A DNA stretch of 64,000 nt from Rhodocyclaceae bacterium (GCA_016704145.1 JADJAS010000007.1:868001-932000), one strand, 5' to 3'. Positions 15,969 through 23,859 are shown, numbered from the stretch's first letter. Numbers and translations are program-made. Notes: generated from the sequence alone by a model not told the origin.

Positions 15969-16756
15969 TCCAGCGCGAGGCCGGATACTTCTTCGCGGCG
16001 CTGCGCTTCTTCACGCGCTTGCCCATCCCGACCTGGGTCGGGCATTCGGCCGAGCAGCTGAACCACGCGGCGCGCTATTTCCCGCTGGTCGGCGTCATCG
16101 TCGGCGCCATCGGCGCGGGCGCGACGCTGGCGGCGGCGCAGGTGTGGCCCACCGCCATCGCCGTGCTGATCGGCATGGCCGCGACGCTACTCGCCACCGG
16201 CGCGTTTCATGAGGATGGCCTGGCCGATACCGTCGATGGCATGGGCGGCGGCTGGACGCGCGAGGACGTGCTGCGCATCATGAAGGACTCGCGCATCGGC
16301 AGCTACGGCGCCATCGGCATCGGCGTCATGCTGCTGGCGAAATTCGAGGCACTGGTCAATCTGGGTGGCCTGCCCGACACGGGGTACTTCATATCGCCAT
16401 GGCTGACTTTTTTTGCAGCCATCGTGGCCGGCCACGGCGTCTCGCGCTTCGCCTCGACGACGCTGATCCACGCGCTCGACTATGCCCGCGACGACGACAG
16501 CGCGAAATCGAAGCCGCTGGCGACACGCATGGGCAAGGGCGAACTGGCGCTCGCCGGGCTGTTCGGCCTCGCGCCCTGTGTCGTGTTGCCGTGGCCGAAG
16601 GTCGCCGTCGCACTGGCGCTGGTCGCACTGGTGACCTGGCTCGCCGCTCGCTGGTTCGACAGGCGCATCGGCGGCTACACGGGCGACTGCCTGGGCGCGA
16701 CCCAGCAGTTGACCGAGCTCGCGTTCTATCTTGGACTCTTGTGCGCCTGTATCTGA
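15965..16756 (+). CDS. cobS: Adenosylcobinamide-GDP ribazoletransferase
   Basis: 263-residue CobS membrane enzyme that joins AdoCbi-GDP with alpha-ribazole (phosphate). Typical N-terminus FFAALRFFTRLPIP, the acidic metal-site motif GAFHEDGLADTVDGMGGG and RIGSYGAIGIGVMLLAKF, then several hydrophobic spans. The GTG start overlaps the cobT stop by 4 nt. Overlaps the next gene's start by 16 nt. Confidence 0.93.
   Translation: MIQREAGYFFAALRFFTRLPIPTWVGHSAEQLNHAARYFPLVGVIVGAIGAGATLAAAQVWPTAIAVLIGMAATLLATGAFHEDGLADTVDGMGGGWTREDVLRIMKDSRIGSYGAIGIGVMLLAKFEALVNLGGLPDTGYFISPWLTFFAAIVAGHGVSRFASTTLIHALDYARDDDSAKSKPLATRMGKGELALAGLFGLAPCVVLPWPKVAVALALVALVTWLAARWFDRRIGGYTGDCLGATQQLTELAFYLGLLCACI
16388..16410 (-). 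repeat. Decayed dispersed repeat, inside cobS
   Basis: 17 of 23 matches: the CCATGGCTGACTTT half is preserved and the other half has diverged. Encodes part of ISPWLTFFAAI in a membrane span, where the protein may have overwritten the repeat. Confidence 0.45.
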
Positions 16757-17277
16757 TCCGCCACCCGAAGCCGGACATCGACGCCGGCATCTGCTACGGC
16801 CGCAGCGATCCCGGCCTGGCCGAAGACGCGGCCGAACGCGCCGAGGCGTTGCGCGAACTGCTACCGGCCGCTGCGCCGCTCTACACCAGCCCGCTGCGCC
16901 GCTGCCTCGATCTGGCGCTGGCCCTGCACGCCGCGCCGGCAATCGACGCACGGCTGATGGAGATTCACTTCGGCGAATGGGAACTGCGACGCTGGGACGA
17001 CATCCCGCGCCACCAGATCGATGCCTGGGCGGCCGACCCGGTGGGCTACGCACCGCCCGGCGGCGAAAGCCCGGCGGCCATGCGCGCCCGAGTGGCATCG
17101 CTGCTGGCGGAGCTGCCCGAAGTCGCCGTGCTGGTCGCGCACGGCGGCGTGTTGCGCGCCTGCGTGGCCGAACTGACCGGCGCGGCCGGCTGGCACGAAA
17201 TGCATTTCGACTACGGTTCCGCAAGTCTGATCGAGAACGGCCGCCTGATCTGGAAGAATAGGCGCGATGCTGACTGA
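16741..17277 (+). CDS. cobC: Alpha-ribazole phosphatase
   Basis: 178-residue histidine phosphatase (CobC of Salmonella nomenclature) that removes the phosphate of alpha-ribazole phosphate. Catalytic His in LIRHPKPD (about 5-12), where many relatives have RHGET. Further motifs are TSPLRRCLDLA, EIHFGEWE and the second His in LVAHGGVLRA. GTG at 16741 begins inside cobS; the longer frame from 16399 is a shadow. Last gene of cobT-cobS-cobC. Confidence 0.9.
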   Translation: MRLYLIRHPKPDIDAGICYGRSDPGLAEDAAERAEALRELLPAAAPLYTSPLRRCLDLALALHAAPAIDARLMEIHFGEWELRRWDDIPRHQIDAWAADPVGYAPPGGESPAAMRARVASLLAELPEVAVLVAHGGVLRACVAELTGAAGWHEMHFDYGSASLIENGRLIWKNRRDAD

Positions 17278-17297
17278 CTTTCCGCAGCCTCTATTCG

Positions 17298-17343
17298 TTG
17301 CGCGGTAGCGGCGAGGTATTACAATCCACGAGGTGGTAATACC
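17298..17343 (+). promoter_or_regulatory. vapBC promoter and operator
   Basis: TTGCGC (17298-17303), a 16-bp spacer and TACAAT (17320-17325) make a plausible sigma70 promoter. An 8-bp perfect inverted repeat, GGTATTAC (17315-17322) and GTAATACC (17336-17343), overlaps the -10 box. This is the expected arrangement for autorepression by an AbrB-type VapB with its toxin. Confidence 0.65.
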
Positions 17344-17358
17344 CAAGGAGACATCGAC

Positions 17359-17592
17359 ATGACAACGACGCTGACGAGCAAGGGCCAAGTCACCATTCCC
17401 AAGCACATTCGCGACGCCCTGAGTCTCGCGCCGGGATGCCTGGTGGAGTTCGCCGTCAATCGCGACGGCGACGTGGTGATCCACAAGGCCGGCGCCAAGC
17501 GCAAGCCAGACCGTTTCGATGCCGCCCGTGGCAAGGCAAACGTCAAGTGGCGCACCGACGATCTCATGGCCCTGCTGCGTGGCGAGGACTGA
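17359..17592 (+). CDS. vapB: AbrB/MazE-type antitoxin
   Basis: 77 residues. The N-terminal swapped-hairpin DNA-binding domain is clear (LTSKGQVTIPKHIRDALSL, then GCLVEFAVNRDGDVVIHKA). The C-terminal tail, rich in basic and Trp residues (FDAARGKANVKWRTDDLMALLRGED), should fold on the toxin. AAGGAG precedes the ATG. The stop overlaps the toxin ATG (TGATG). Likely binds the inverted repeat just upstream. Confidence 0.9.
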   Translation: MTTTLTSKGQVTIPKHIRDALSLAPGCLVEFAVNRDGDVVIHKAGAKRKPDRFDAARGKANVKWRTDDLMALLRGED

Positions 17593-17999
17593 TGCTGCTG
17601 GTCGACACCAACGTGCTGGTCGACGTTCTGGAGGATGATCCGGAATGGGCCGACTGGTCGGTTGGCCAGCTGCGTGCCCAATCGAAGATTCACAAACTCG
17701 CGATCAATCCCATCATCTACGCCGAACTCTCGACCGTCTTCTCGACCGTGGAAATGCTCGACGGCACCGTCGCGAACCTCGGTTTGGCGATGATCGAAAT
17801 ACCCCGGCCGGCCCTCTTCCTCGCCGGCAAGGCATTCCTCCGCTATCGGCGGCGGGGCGGCAGCAAGACCAACGTCCTCGGCGACTTCTTTATCGGCGCG
17901 CACGCCGCCGTATCCGGCTTCCCGATCCTCACCCGCGATACCCGACGTTACAGCGCCTATTTTGCGGATGTCAGGCTAATTGCGCCGGACGCAGGCTGA
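17592..17999 (+). CDS. vapC: VapC PIN-domain toxin
   Basis: 135-residue PIN-domain ribonuclease. Acidic metal ligands are visible in LLVDTNVLVDVLEDD (Asp 5), NPIIYAELS (Glu), NVLGDFFIGAHAA (Asp) and ILTRDTRRY (Asp). Length is normal and all catalytic residues are kept, so it is probably active. The ATG at 17592 overlaps the vapB stop. The second toxin-antitoxin pair in the window. Confidence 0.92.
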   Translation: MLLVDTNVLVDVLEDDPEWADWSVGQLRAQSKIHKLAINPIIYAELSTVFSTVEMLDGTVANLGLAMIEIPRPALFLAGKAFLRYRRRGGSKTNVLGDFFIGAHAAVSGFPILTRDTRRYSAYFADVRLIAPDAG

Positions 18000-18000
18000 A

Positions 18001-18369
18001 ATGCGGCTCGACAAGTGGCTCTGGGCCGCCCGCTTCTACAAGACCCGCAGTCTCGCCACGGAGGCAGTCGATGGCGGCAAGGTCAAGCTGAACGGCGTGG
18101 CAGTCAAACCCGCCCGCGAGGTGAAGGCCGGCGACCGGCTTGCCCTTCGCGTCGGCGACGAGCATCGGGAAGTGATCGTGCAGGGCCTCAACGAACAACG
18201 CCGGCCGGCATCCGAAGCGCAGTTGCTCTACCGGGAAACCGAAGAAAGCATCCGGCAGCGAACCCAGGCCGCCGAACTGCGCCGTCTCGCCCCGACCCCC
18301 ATCTCCGAACACAAAGGCCGTCCCACCAAGCGCGACAGACGCCAGATCATCCGGTTCCGCCAGGAATAG
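18001..18369 (+). CDS. hslR: S4-domain heat-shock protein Hsp15
   Basis: 122 residues. The S4 RNA-binding fold is at the N-terminus (MRLDKWLWAARFYKTRSLATEAVDGGKVKLNG), followed by GDRLALRVG and a basic tail (GRPTKRDRRQIIRFRQE). Hsp15 recognises 50S subunits carrying nascent chains after abortive translation. It starts 1 nt after the vapC stop. The stop codon abuts a decayed dispersed repeat. Confidence 0.9.
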   Translation: MRLDKWLWAARFYKTRSLATEAVDGGKVKLNGVAVKPAREVKAGDRLALRVGDEHREVIVQGLNEQRRPASEAQLLYRETEESIRQRTQAAELRRLAPTPISEHKGRPTKRDRRQIIRFRQE

Positions 18370-18391
18370 GCGTACCGCCACGACTCGTGAC
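18369..18391 (-). repeat. Decayed dispersed repeat at hslR stop
   Basis: GGCGTACCGCCACGACT keeps 15 of the first 17 positions, but the GACTTT end is lost. It starts on the last base of the hslR stop codon, echoing the stop-codon placement of better copies. Confidence 0.5.
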
Positions 18392-18448
18392 GGCGCGCCA
18401 CTTGGCAACACACGGCTTGGCGGATTCGAATGGTGCATCATCCGCCGC

Positions 18449-18676
18449 ATGAAGCGCGAGGACCTTGAACTGCTCATCACCCGCGAGATGCCGTTCGGCA
18501 AGTACAAGGGCCGGCGGATCGCCGACCTGCCGGGGCATTACCTGAACTGGTTCGCGCGCGCAGGCTTTCCGCCCGGCGAGATCGGGCGCCTGCTGGCGCT
18601 GACGCAGGAGATCGACCACAACGGCCCGCGGCCGCTGCTCGATCCGCTGCGCGGCCTTCCCAAAATGCCGCGCTGA
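18449..18676 (+). CDS. DUF3820 family protein
   Basis: 75 residues with the DUF3820 pattern TREMPFGKYKGRRIADLPGHYLNWFA, then GFPPGEIGRLLALTQEIDHNG and PLLDPLRG. Some family members are annotated as quorum-sensing-regulated, but no biochemical role is established. The motif resembles the exonuclease-associated 'MPFGKYKG' fold. Three nucleotides after its stop begins a dispersed repeat. Confidence 0.85.
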   Translation: MKREDLELLITREMPFGKYKGRRIADLPGHYLNWFARAGFPPGEIGRLLALTQEIDHNGPRPLLDPLRGLPKMPR

Positions 18677-18678
18677 GC

Positions 18679-18701
18679 AAAGTCAGCCGCGGCGGTACGC
18701 C
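18679..18701 (+). repeat. Dispersed 23-bp repeat after DUF3820 gene
   Basis: 21 of 23 matches, in the 35-bp gap between the convergent DUF3820 and PEP-CTERM genes. Changes: T to C in the left arm and C to T in the right arm. Confidence 0.85.
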
Positions 18702-18711
18702 GGCATGGCCA

Positions 18712-19491
18712 TTACGACCGGCGACGGCGCATGCCGCCGGCGATGGCCAGGCCCAAACCCAGCAGCGCCAGCGAACCCGGCTCCGGCACATAGCCCGGCG
18801 GATCGACGAGAATGCTGTCGTTGGCGCAGTTCTGGGTCCAGTGAACGTTGAACGCCGAACCGTCCCAGCCGGCCGCGTTCAACACGCTGACGTCGACACT
18901 CATCTCGTAGAAGTAATGGTTGTCGGAAGTCCACGTGCCGTAGCCGGTGCGGCGGCCGCTGATCGCGTAACTGGCCATGCCCACCTTGGTACCGCCTTTC
19001 AAGGAAGTCGGATGAGCGGGATCAGGGTTCGCGGGGTTATGGGCGCCGGATGCACTCCAAAGGCCAAGATTCCACTGTACGTCGTTGTAAACACCCCCGG
19101 CATCGCCAAAGCCGCCAGGAATGATGTTGATGCCGACATCGTAGCTGCCGTTCCTGCCGAAATCGATGGCGAAGTCGCCTGCACCGTAGGAGTTGCCGCC
19201 CGGATTTTGCGGCGTCGTCGGGGCATGGCCGGTCGCCAGCAGGATGAACAGCTTGCCCGCCGAGAAGGTGGCATAGAGCGCTTCCGCGTCATAGTCCTGG
19301 CCGCCATAGCCGGGATTCAAAAACGAATCATGTTGATCTTCGATGGTCGAATGGATGCCCGGAGTCGCCTGCCAGTTCGGCGCAGTGATGCCCCAATCGC
19401 CAATGTCGCCGTCGACCACGAAGGCCGCCGAAACCGAACCCGAAGCGAACATGGCGCCGACCAGCACCGGAAGAATTTGTCGAATTTTCAC
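18712..19491 (-). CDS. PEP-CTERM sorted extracellular protein
   Basis: 259 residues. The N-terminal signal peptide (VKIRQILPVLVGAMFASGSVSA) is followed by a secreted beta-rich region starting FVVDGDIGDWGITAPN, similar to carbohydrate-binding-like or choice-of-anchor domains. The C-terminal sorting signal is VPEPGSLALLGLGLAIAG followed by an Arg-rich tail (MRRRRS), typical of exosortase substrates. The GTG at 19491 has AGGAG 8 nt upstream. A sigma-54-type promoter lies 39 nt before the start. Probably exported and processed by EpsH/XrtA elsewhere in the genome; its function is unknown. Confidence 0.9.
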   Translation of the reverse strand: MKIRQILPVLVGAMFASGSVSAAFVVDGDIGDWGITAPNWQATPGIHSTIEDQHDSFLNPGYGGQDYDAEALYATFSAGKLFILLATGHAPTTPQNPGGNSYGAGDFAIDFGRNGSYDVGINIIPGGFGDAGGVYNDVQWNLGLWSASGAHNPANPDPAHPTSLKGGTKVGMASYAISGRRTGYGTWTSDNHYFYEMSVDVSVLNAAGWDGSAFNVHWTQNCANDSILVDPPGYVPEPGSLALLGLGLAIAGGMRRRRS

Positions 19492-19529
19492 GGCCACTAC
19501 TCCTTTTTTCCTGATTGTCACCAGGTAGT

Positions 19530-19545
19530 AGCATTCACCGTGCCA
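19530..19545 (-). promoter_or_regulatory. Sigma-54 (RpoN) promoter of the PEP-CTERM gene
   Basis: On the minus strand TGGCACGGTGAATGCT matches the -24/-12 consensus TGGCACG-N4-TTGCW at all but one position, with exact GG-GC spacing. Transcription would begin near 19518, giving a short leader that includes the ribosome-binding site. PEP-CTERM genes in related bacteria are known RpoN targets through the PrsK/PrsR system. Confidence 0.75.
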
Positions 19546-19681
19546 GAGTTATACAAGCAATTGTTTTATATGGAGTATGCCCGCCAGAAGCGGGGGTGAG
19601 CGCCGAGCGCGACGAGCGGTTGAAGGCGTCATGTAAGCGATGACGACAGCGGCGGGAAGCATGCCGGCGGCGGTCCGCCGC

Positions 19682-20320
19682 TCACCAGCGATCCGGCAGC
19701 GGTCGAAGGAGGGTAATGCGACGTTCTTCGATCCGAATGGACTCGTCGAGGGTAAGTTCCTTGAGAATCCTCGAGATCATGTCGCGCGAAGCGCCGACCT
19801 GGTTGGCGAGTTCCTGCTGCGTGATTTTCGTCGGCAGCCGTCGCTTGCCGTCTTCCTCGACGGCATGGCGGTGCAGGAATTCGACGACCCGCCGATAGAC
19901 CGGCTTCAGGGCCAGGTCCTTGGCCGACTCCGTGGCGCTGCGGCTGCGCCCGATGAGCATCGAGATCAGGTAAAAGGCAAAGTCCGCGTCGCCGGCCAGT
20001 CGCTTCCGGAACAGGTCGTAGGCGATTTCGGAGCATACGCAGCGCGACGCCGCCTCGACGGACGCGGTGCGCGCGCCGCCATCGAGACACATTTCGCCGA
20101 AGAGCGTACCCGGGCCAAAAACACCGAATTCCAGCTCCCTGCCCCGCTCGTCGCGGGCGTAGATCCGCACGGTGCCTTCGACGACGACGAACAGCGAATC
20201 GCCGACATTGCCCTCGGCGATGATCGTCGCGCCGCCCTTGAAGGAACGCCGCGCCCCGTCGTAGATCAACGATTCGAGAACGCCCGGAAAGCCGCCGAGC
20301 GACGGTTCGGTGATGGCCAT
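19682..20320 (-). CDS. Crp/Fnr family transcriptional regulator
   Basis: 212 residues. The cyclic-nucleotide-binding-type beta-roll (ATIIAEGNVGDSLFVVVEGTVRIY, then GPGTLFGEMCLDGGARTASVEA) precedes a dimer helix and a C-terminal winged helix (ITQQELANQVGASRDMISRILKEL). No Cys cluster for FeS binding, so not an FNR-type sensor. The RTASVEA segment resembles the cAMP-contact region of Crp, but the effector cannot be decided. Targets unknown; it lies between the PEP-CTERM gene and the second btuF. Confidence 0.88.
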   Translation of the reverse strand: MAITEPSLGGFPGVLESLIYDGARRSFKGGATIIAEGNVGDSLFVVVEGTVRIYARDERGRELEFGVFGPGTLFGEMCLDGGARTASVEAASRCVCSEIAYDLFRKRLAGDADFAFYLISMLIGRSRSATESAKDLALKPVYRRVVEFLHRHAVEEDGKRRLPTKITQQELANQVGASRDMISRILKELTLDESIRIEERRITLLRPLPDRW

Positions 20321-20360
20321 GGTGCGAGCAATATTAGCGCGACTTGCAAGCCGCCGGTGC

Positions 20361-21260
20361 CTACGGACGACGACGGCGCGCGGTCTCCAGATGCGCGCAC
20401 AGCAGCTCGGCGCCCTCGACGAGGCGCGGCGTCGGCCGCTGGATGATGTCCGGCGGCACGAAGAAAAGGTTGCCGCGCTTCACTGCCGTCATGCCGGTCC
20501 AGCGGCGCCAGTCGTCCAGCCACTCGGGACGCGCTTCGTCCATGCCGCTGGCGACAATGGCCTCGGGATCGGCGGCCAGCACGGCCTCGACGCTGACCCT
20601 GGGCGCCAGCGCCTTGAGGCCGGCAAAGACGTTCTCGCCGCCGCAAAGGCGGATGACGTCGCCGATGATCTGCGTGCCGCCGACGGTGGTCAGCGGCTGC
20701 TGCCAGATCTCGTAGAACGTGCGCACCGTCGGTCGCGCGCCGTGGCGCGCGCGCAGCGCTTGCAATCGCTCGCGCAGGGCCGTGGCGGCGGCGCGCGCGG
20801 CAGATTCGGTGCCGGCCAGCCGGCCGAGGCGCTCGATGCCGGGCGCGATGTCGTCGATGCGTGCCGGTTCGACAAGGAAGACCGGGATGCCCAGCGCGCG
20901 AAGCTTGGCGACATGCGCGAGGCTGTTGCCCGAAGCCCAGCCGACGGCCAGGTCTGGCTTCAGCGCGACGATGGCCTCGAGGTCGAGTTGCGCGTGGCTG
21001 CCGACGCGCGGCAGGCGGCGCGCGGCTTCCGGATAATCGCTGTAGTCGACGGCGCCGACCAACCGGTCGCCGGCACCGGCCGCGAACAGGGTTTCCGTGA
21101 CATGCGGCGCCAGACCGACGATGCGCCGCGCCGGCTGCGCCAGCCGCAGTGTGGCGCCGCTGTCGTCGCGCAGGCTGATCTCGGCATGACCGAGGCCGGT
21201 GCAGCAGGCGAACAGGGCAAGGGATCGGAGCAAGCGGGCGAGCATGGGCTGGGTGGCCAT
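20361..21260 (-). CDS. B12-binding periplasmic protein (BtuF-like), copy 2
   Basis: 299 residues, strikingly similar to the product of 8685-9554. Shared blocks include LAPHVTETLFAAGAG, LVGAV.YSDYPEAA, LDLEAI.ALKPDLAVGWASGNS and VLAADPEAIVASGM. It has a signal peptide with Cys residues in LALFACCTGLGHA, so could be a lipoprotein. It has no permease or ATPase beside it and would have to use BtuC/BtuD encoded 14 kb away, or another importer. Likely a duplicate with a different corrinoid preference; this is inference. Confidence 0.85.
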   Translation of the reverse strand: MATQPMLARLLRSLALFACCTGLGHAEISLRDDSGATLRLAQPARRIVGLAPHVTETLFAAGAGDRLVGAVDYSDYPEAARRLPRVGSHAQLDLEAIVALKPDLAVGWASGNSLAHVAKLRALGIPVFLVEPARIDDIAPGIERLGRLAGTESAARAAATALRERLQALRARHGARPTVRTFYEIWQQPLTTVGGTQIIGDVIRLCGGENVFAGLKALAPRVSVEAVLAADPEAIVASGMDEARPEWLDDWRRWTGMTAVKRGNLFFVPPDIIQRPTPRLVEGAELLCAHLETARRRRP

Positions 21261-21305
21261 CGAGGTCCGGCGATTCTACCGGCGGGCGATGTCACAATAG
21301 GCGCC

Positions 21306-21959
21306 ATGCTCGCCGACATGCTCATCTCGCTGCCACAACTCTCCGCCTTCCTCGTGGTCGCCGTCGTCGTCACGCTGGCGCCGGGGCCGGACAACCTGAT
21401 GGTACTGTCGCTCGGCGTGGCGCGCGGGCGCCGCGCCGGTGTGTTGTTCGGCCTCGGCTGCGCGCTCGGCTGCCTCAACCACACGCTGCTCGCCGCGCTG
21501 GGCGTGTCCGCGCTGATCGCCGCCTCGCCAGCCGCCTTCACCGCGCTGAAGATCGCCGGCGGGGCTTATCTGATCTGGCTCGGCATTCAGGCGATTCGCA
21601 ACGCCAGGCCGCATGACGGCAAAAGTCAGCCGTCGCGGGACGCCGCGCCGAGCGAGCGCCCGGCCCGCCTGTTCGCCAAGGGACTGGTCGCCAACGCCAT
21701 CAACCCGAAAGTAATCCTGTTCTTCCTCGCCTTCCTGCCGCAGTTCGTCGACGCGGCGCGAGGCCACGCCGGCTGGCAGATCGTTCAACTGGGGCTGGTC
21801 TTCACGCTGCAAACGGTCGTCATCTTCGGCACTATCGGCTGGTTTGCCGGAGCCGTCGGCGAGCGGCTGGCGCGGCACCCCGCCACCGGCGCCTGGCTGG
21901 ACCGCATCGCCGGCGGCATTTTCGTGGCGCTCGGACTGCGGCTGATCGTCGCGCGCTGA
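21306..21959 (+). CDS. LysE/RhtB family amino-acid exporter
   Basis: 217-residue inner-membrane protein with about six spans. Family features are VVTLAPGPDNLMVLSLGVARGRRAGVLFGLG at the start and KGLVANAINPKVILFFLAFLPQFV in the middle. The loop between spans three and four (HDGKSQPSRDAAPSE) is extended and made largely of a dispersed repeat. ATG at 21306; the much longer frame in phase upstream is antisense shadow of btuF copy 2. Substrate unknown. Confidence 0.9.
   Translation: MLADMLISLPQLSAFLVVAVVVTLAPGPDNLMVLSLGVARGRRAGVLFGLGCALGCLNHTLLAALGVSALIAASPAAFTALKIAGGAYLIWLGIQAIRNARPHDGKSQPSRDAAPSERPARLFAKGLVANAINPKVILFFLAFLPQFVDAARGHAGWQIVQLGLVFTLQTVVIFGTIGWFAGAVGERLARHPATGAWLDRIAGGIFVALGLRLIVAR
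21622..21644 (+). repeat. Dispersed 23-bp repeat, inside lysE-like gene
   Basis: 21 of 23 matches. The two differences are a compensating pair: left arm CGTC and right arm GACG replace CGTG and CACG, so the stem is kept. It fills a cytoplasmic loop (KSQPSRDAA). Confidence 0.88.
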
Positions 21960-22020
21960 AGCCCGTGCCCGCCGGCGGGGCGTAGAATTCCGGCGTTTAT
22001 CCCATTCGCGTTACCCGCCC

Positions 22021-23178
22021 ATGAAGCTGTTCTCTCGCCTGTTGGTCGTGCTCGTCGTCGTCGCCGTCATCGGGGTCGCCCTTTGGTGGTTCACCCGACC
22101 CCAGCCCATTGCCGTGGCCGTCAAGGAAGTCGGCCGGGGCTTGGTCGAAGCCTCGATCGCCAACACCCGGGCCGGCACGGTCGAGGCCTGCCAGCGCACC
22201 AAGCTGTCCACCATCCTCGGCGGCCGCATCGAGATTCTGGCGGTCAAGGAAGGCGACCAAGTGAGGAAGGGCCAGTTGCTCATGAAGCTGTGGAACGACG
22301 ACCAGAAGGCGCAACAGACACTGGCGGCGTCCCAGGTGGAACTGGCGCGACGCCGCGTCGCCGAGGCCTGCACCGTCGCCGCCAACGCCGTGCGCGAGGC
22401 GGCGCGCATCGCCGGCCTGCGCCAGCAGAATTTCGTGTCCATCTCGAAGGAAGACCAGGCGCGCACGGAAGCCGACGCCAAATCCGCCGCGTGCGAAACC
22501 GCCAAGGCGGACGTCCGCCAGGCCGAGGCAAGACTGGCCGCGACACGCGTCGAGCAGGGCCGCACGGTGCTCTACGCACCTTTCGACGGCACGGTGGCGA
22601 AGATCGTCGGCGAGATCGGCGAGTATTCGACGCCCTCGCCGCCCGGGGTGTCGATGCCGCCCGCCATCGACCTGATCGACCAGTCCTGCCTCTACGTCAA
22701 GGCGCCGATGGACGAGGTGGATGCGCCGAAAATCCAGGTGGGTCAGGTCGCCCGCATCACGCTCGACGCCTTCGCCAAGAAGCCGTTCAAGGCCCGGGTC
22801 AAGCGGGTTGCGCCCTATGTCTCGGCGGTCGAGAAGCAGGCGCGCACGGTCGAAGTGGAAGTCGATTTCGCCGATCCGGCCGAGATCAAGGGCCTGCTGG
22901 TCGGCTACAGTGCCGACGTCGAGATCGTCCTCGACGTTCGCGACCAGGTGCTGCGGGTACCGACCGCGGCGCTGCTCGAGGGCGGCCGTGTGCTGATCAT
23001 GGGCCGGGACGGCGTGCTCGAGGAGCGCAAGGTCAGGACCGGCATCGCCAACTGGGAGTACACCGAGGTGCTCGAAGGACTTCAGCCCGGCGAAAAAGTC
23101 GTTACCTCGCTCGAGAAGGAAGGGGTCAAGGCCGGCATCAAGGCCCGATTGGCGGAAAGCGCCGACGACAAGAAATAA
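22021..23178 (+). CDS. MacA-like periplasmic adaptor subunit
   Basis: 385 residues. One N-terminal membrane anchor (LLVVLVVVAVIGVALWWF) is followed by a lipoyl half (TILGGRIEILAVKEGDQVRKGQLLMKL), a helical hairpin, the second lipoyl half (VLYAPFDGTVAKIVGEIGE) and beta-barrel and membrane-proximal domains. It bridges the MacB-like transporter to an outer-membrane channel, which is not encoded here. First of four genes with overlapping or nearly overlapping ends. Confidence 0.88.
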   Translation: MKLFSRLLVVLVVVAVIGVALWWFTRPQPIAVAVKEVGRGLVEASIANTRAGTVEACQRTKLSTILGGRIEILAVKEGDQVRKGQLLMKLWNDDQKAQQTLAASQVELARRRVAEACTVAANAVREAARIAGLRQQNFVSISKEDQARTEADAKSAACETAKADVRQAEARLAATRVEQGRTVLYAPFDGTVAKIVGEIGEYSTPSPPGVSMPPAIDLIDQSCLYVKAPMDEVDAPKIQVGQVARITLDAFAKKPFKARVKRVAPYVSAVEKQARTVEVEVDFADPAEIKGLLVGYSADVEIVLDVRDQVLRVPTAALLEGGRVLIMGRDGVLEERKVRTGIANWEYTEVLEGLQPGEKVVTSLEKEGVKAGIKARLAESADDKK

Positions 23179-23184
23179 CGCGCC

Positions 23185-23859
23185 ATGCCGCAAATCGAAC
23201 TGAGGAGCATCGAGCGCGTCTTCACCCTCGGCGACAGCGAAGTGCATGCGCTGCGCACCCTGGACCTGGCGGTGGAGGCCGGCGAATACATCGCCATCAT
23301 GGGGCCTTCCGGTTCTGGCAAGTCGACGCTGCTCAACCTGCTCGGCCTGCTCGACCGGCCCAACAGCGGCACCTACCTGCTCGAGGGACGCGATGTCACC
23401 ACGCTGACCGCCGAGGAGCAGGCGCGGGTGCGGCGCGAACGCATCGGCTTCGTGTTCCAAAGCTTCCACCTGGTGCCGCGCCTCACCGCCGCCGAGAACA
23501 TCGCCCTGCCGATGATGCTGGCCGGCATCCCGCATGGTGAGCGGTCGCGGCGCGTCGCCCAGGCGCTCAAGGACTACGGGCTGGCCAGCCGGGCCGACCA
23601 TCGGCCCGACCAGCTGTCCGGTGGCCAGCGGCAGCGCGTCGCCATCGCCCGCGCCACCATCATGCATCCGGCCATGATCCTGGCCGACGAACCCACCGGC
23701 AACCTCGACCGCGCCACCGGCGAGGACGTCATGGGCCTGCTGGAAGGCCTCAACGCGAGTGGCGTGACCTTGATCGTCGTCACCCATGACGCGGTGCTGG
23801 GCAATCGCGCGCGGCGGCGCGTCGCCATGGAAGACGGACGCAAGGTGGAAGACCGGTGA
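23185..23859 (+). CDS. MacB/LolD-type ABC ATPase
   Basis: 224 residues. Walker A GPSGSGKSTLLNLLGLLDRP, Q-loop VFQSFHLVPRLTAAENI, signature LSGGQRQRVAIARA and Walker B MILADEPTGNLD are all present, with a switch His in VVTHD. In classical MacB this domain is fused to the permease; here it is separate. Starts 6 nt after the adaptor gene and overlaps the first permease. Confidence 0.92.
   Translation: MPQIELRSIERVFTLGDSEVHALRTLDLAVEAGEYIAIMGPSGSGKSTLLNLLGLLDRPNSGTYLLEGRDVTTLTAEEQARVRRERIGFVFQSFHLVPRLTAAENIALPMMLAGIPHGERSRRVAQALKDYGLASRADHRPDQLSGGQRQRVAIARATIMHPAMILADEPTGNLDRATGEDVMGLLEGLNASGVTLIVVTHDAVLGNRARRRVAMEDGRKVEDR

Noticed and set aside
17255..17283. Possible further repeat copy at the cobC phosphatase stop (CTGACTGACTTT)
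   Set aside because: Only the last nine bases agree; about 12 of 23 positions overall, not above chance for this composition.
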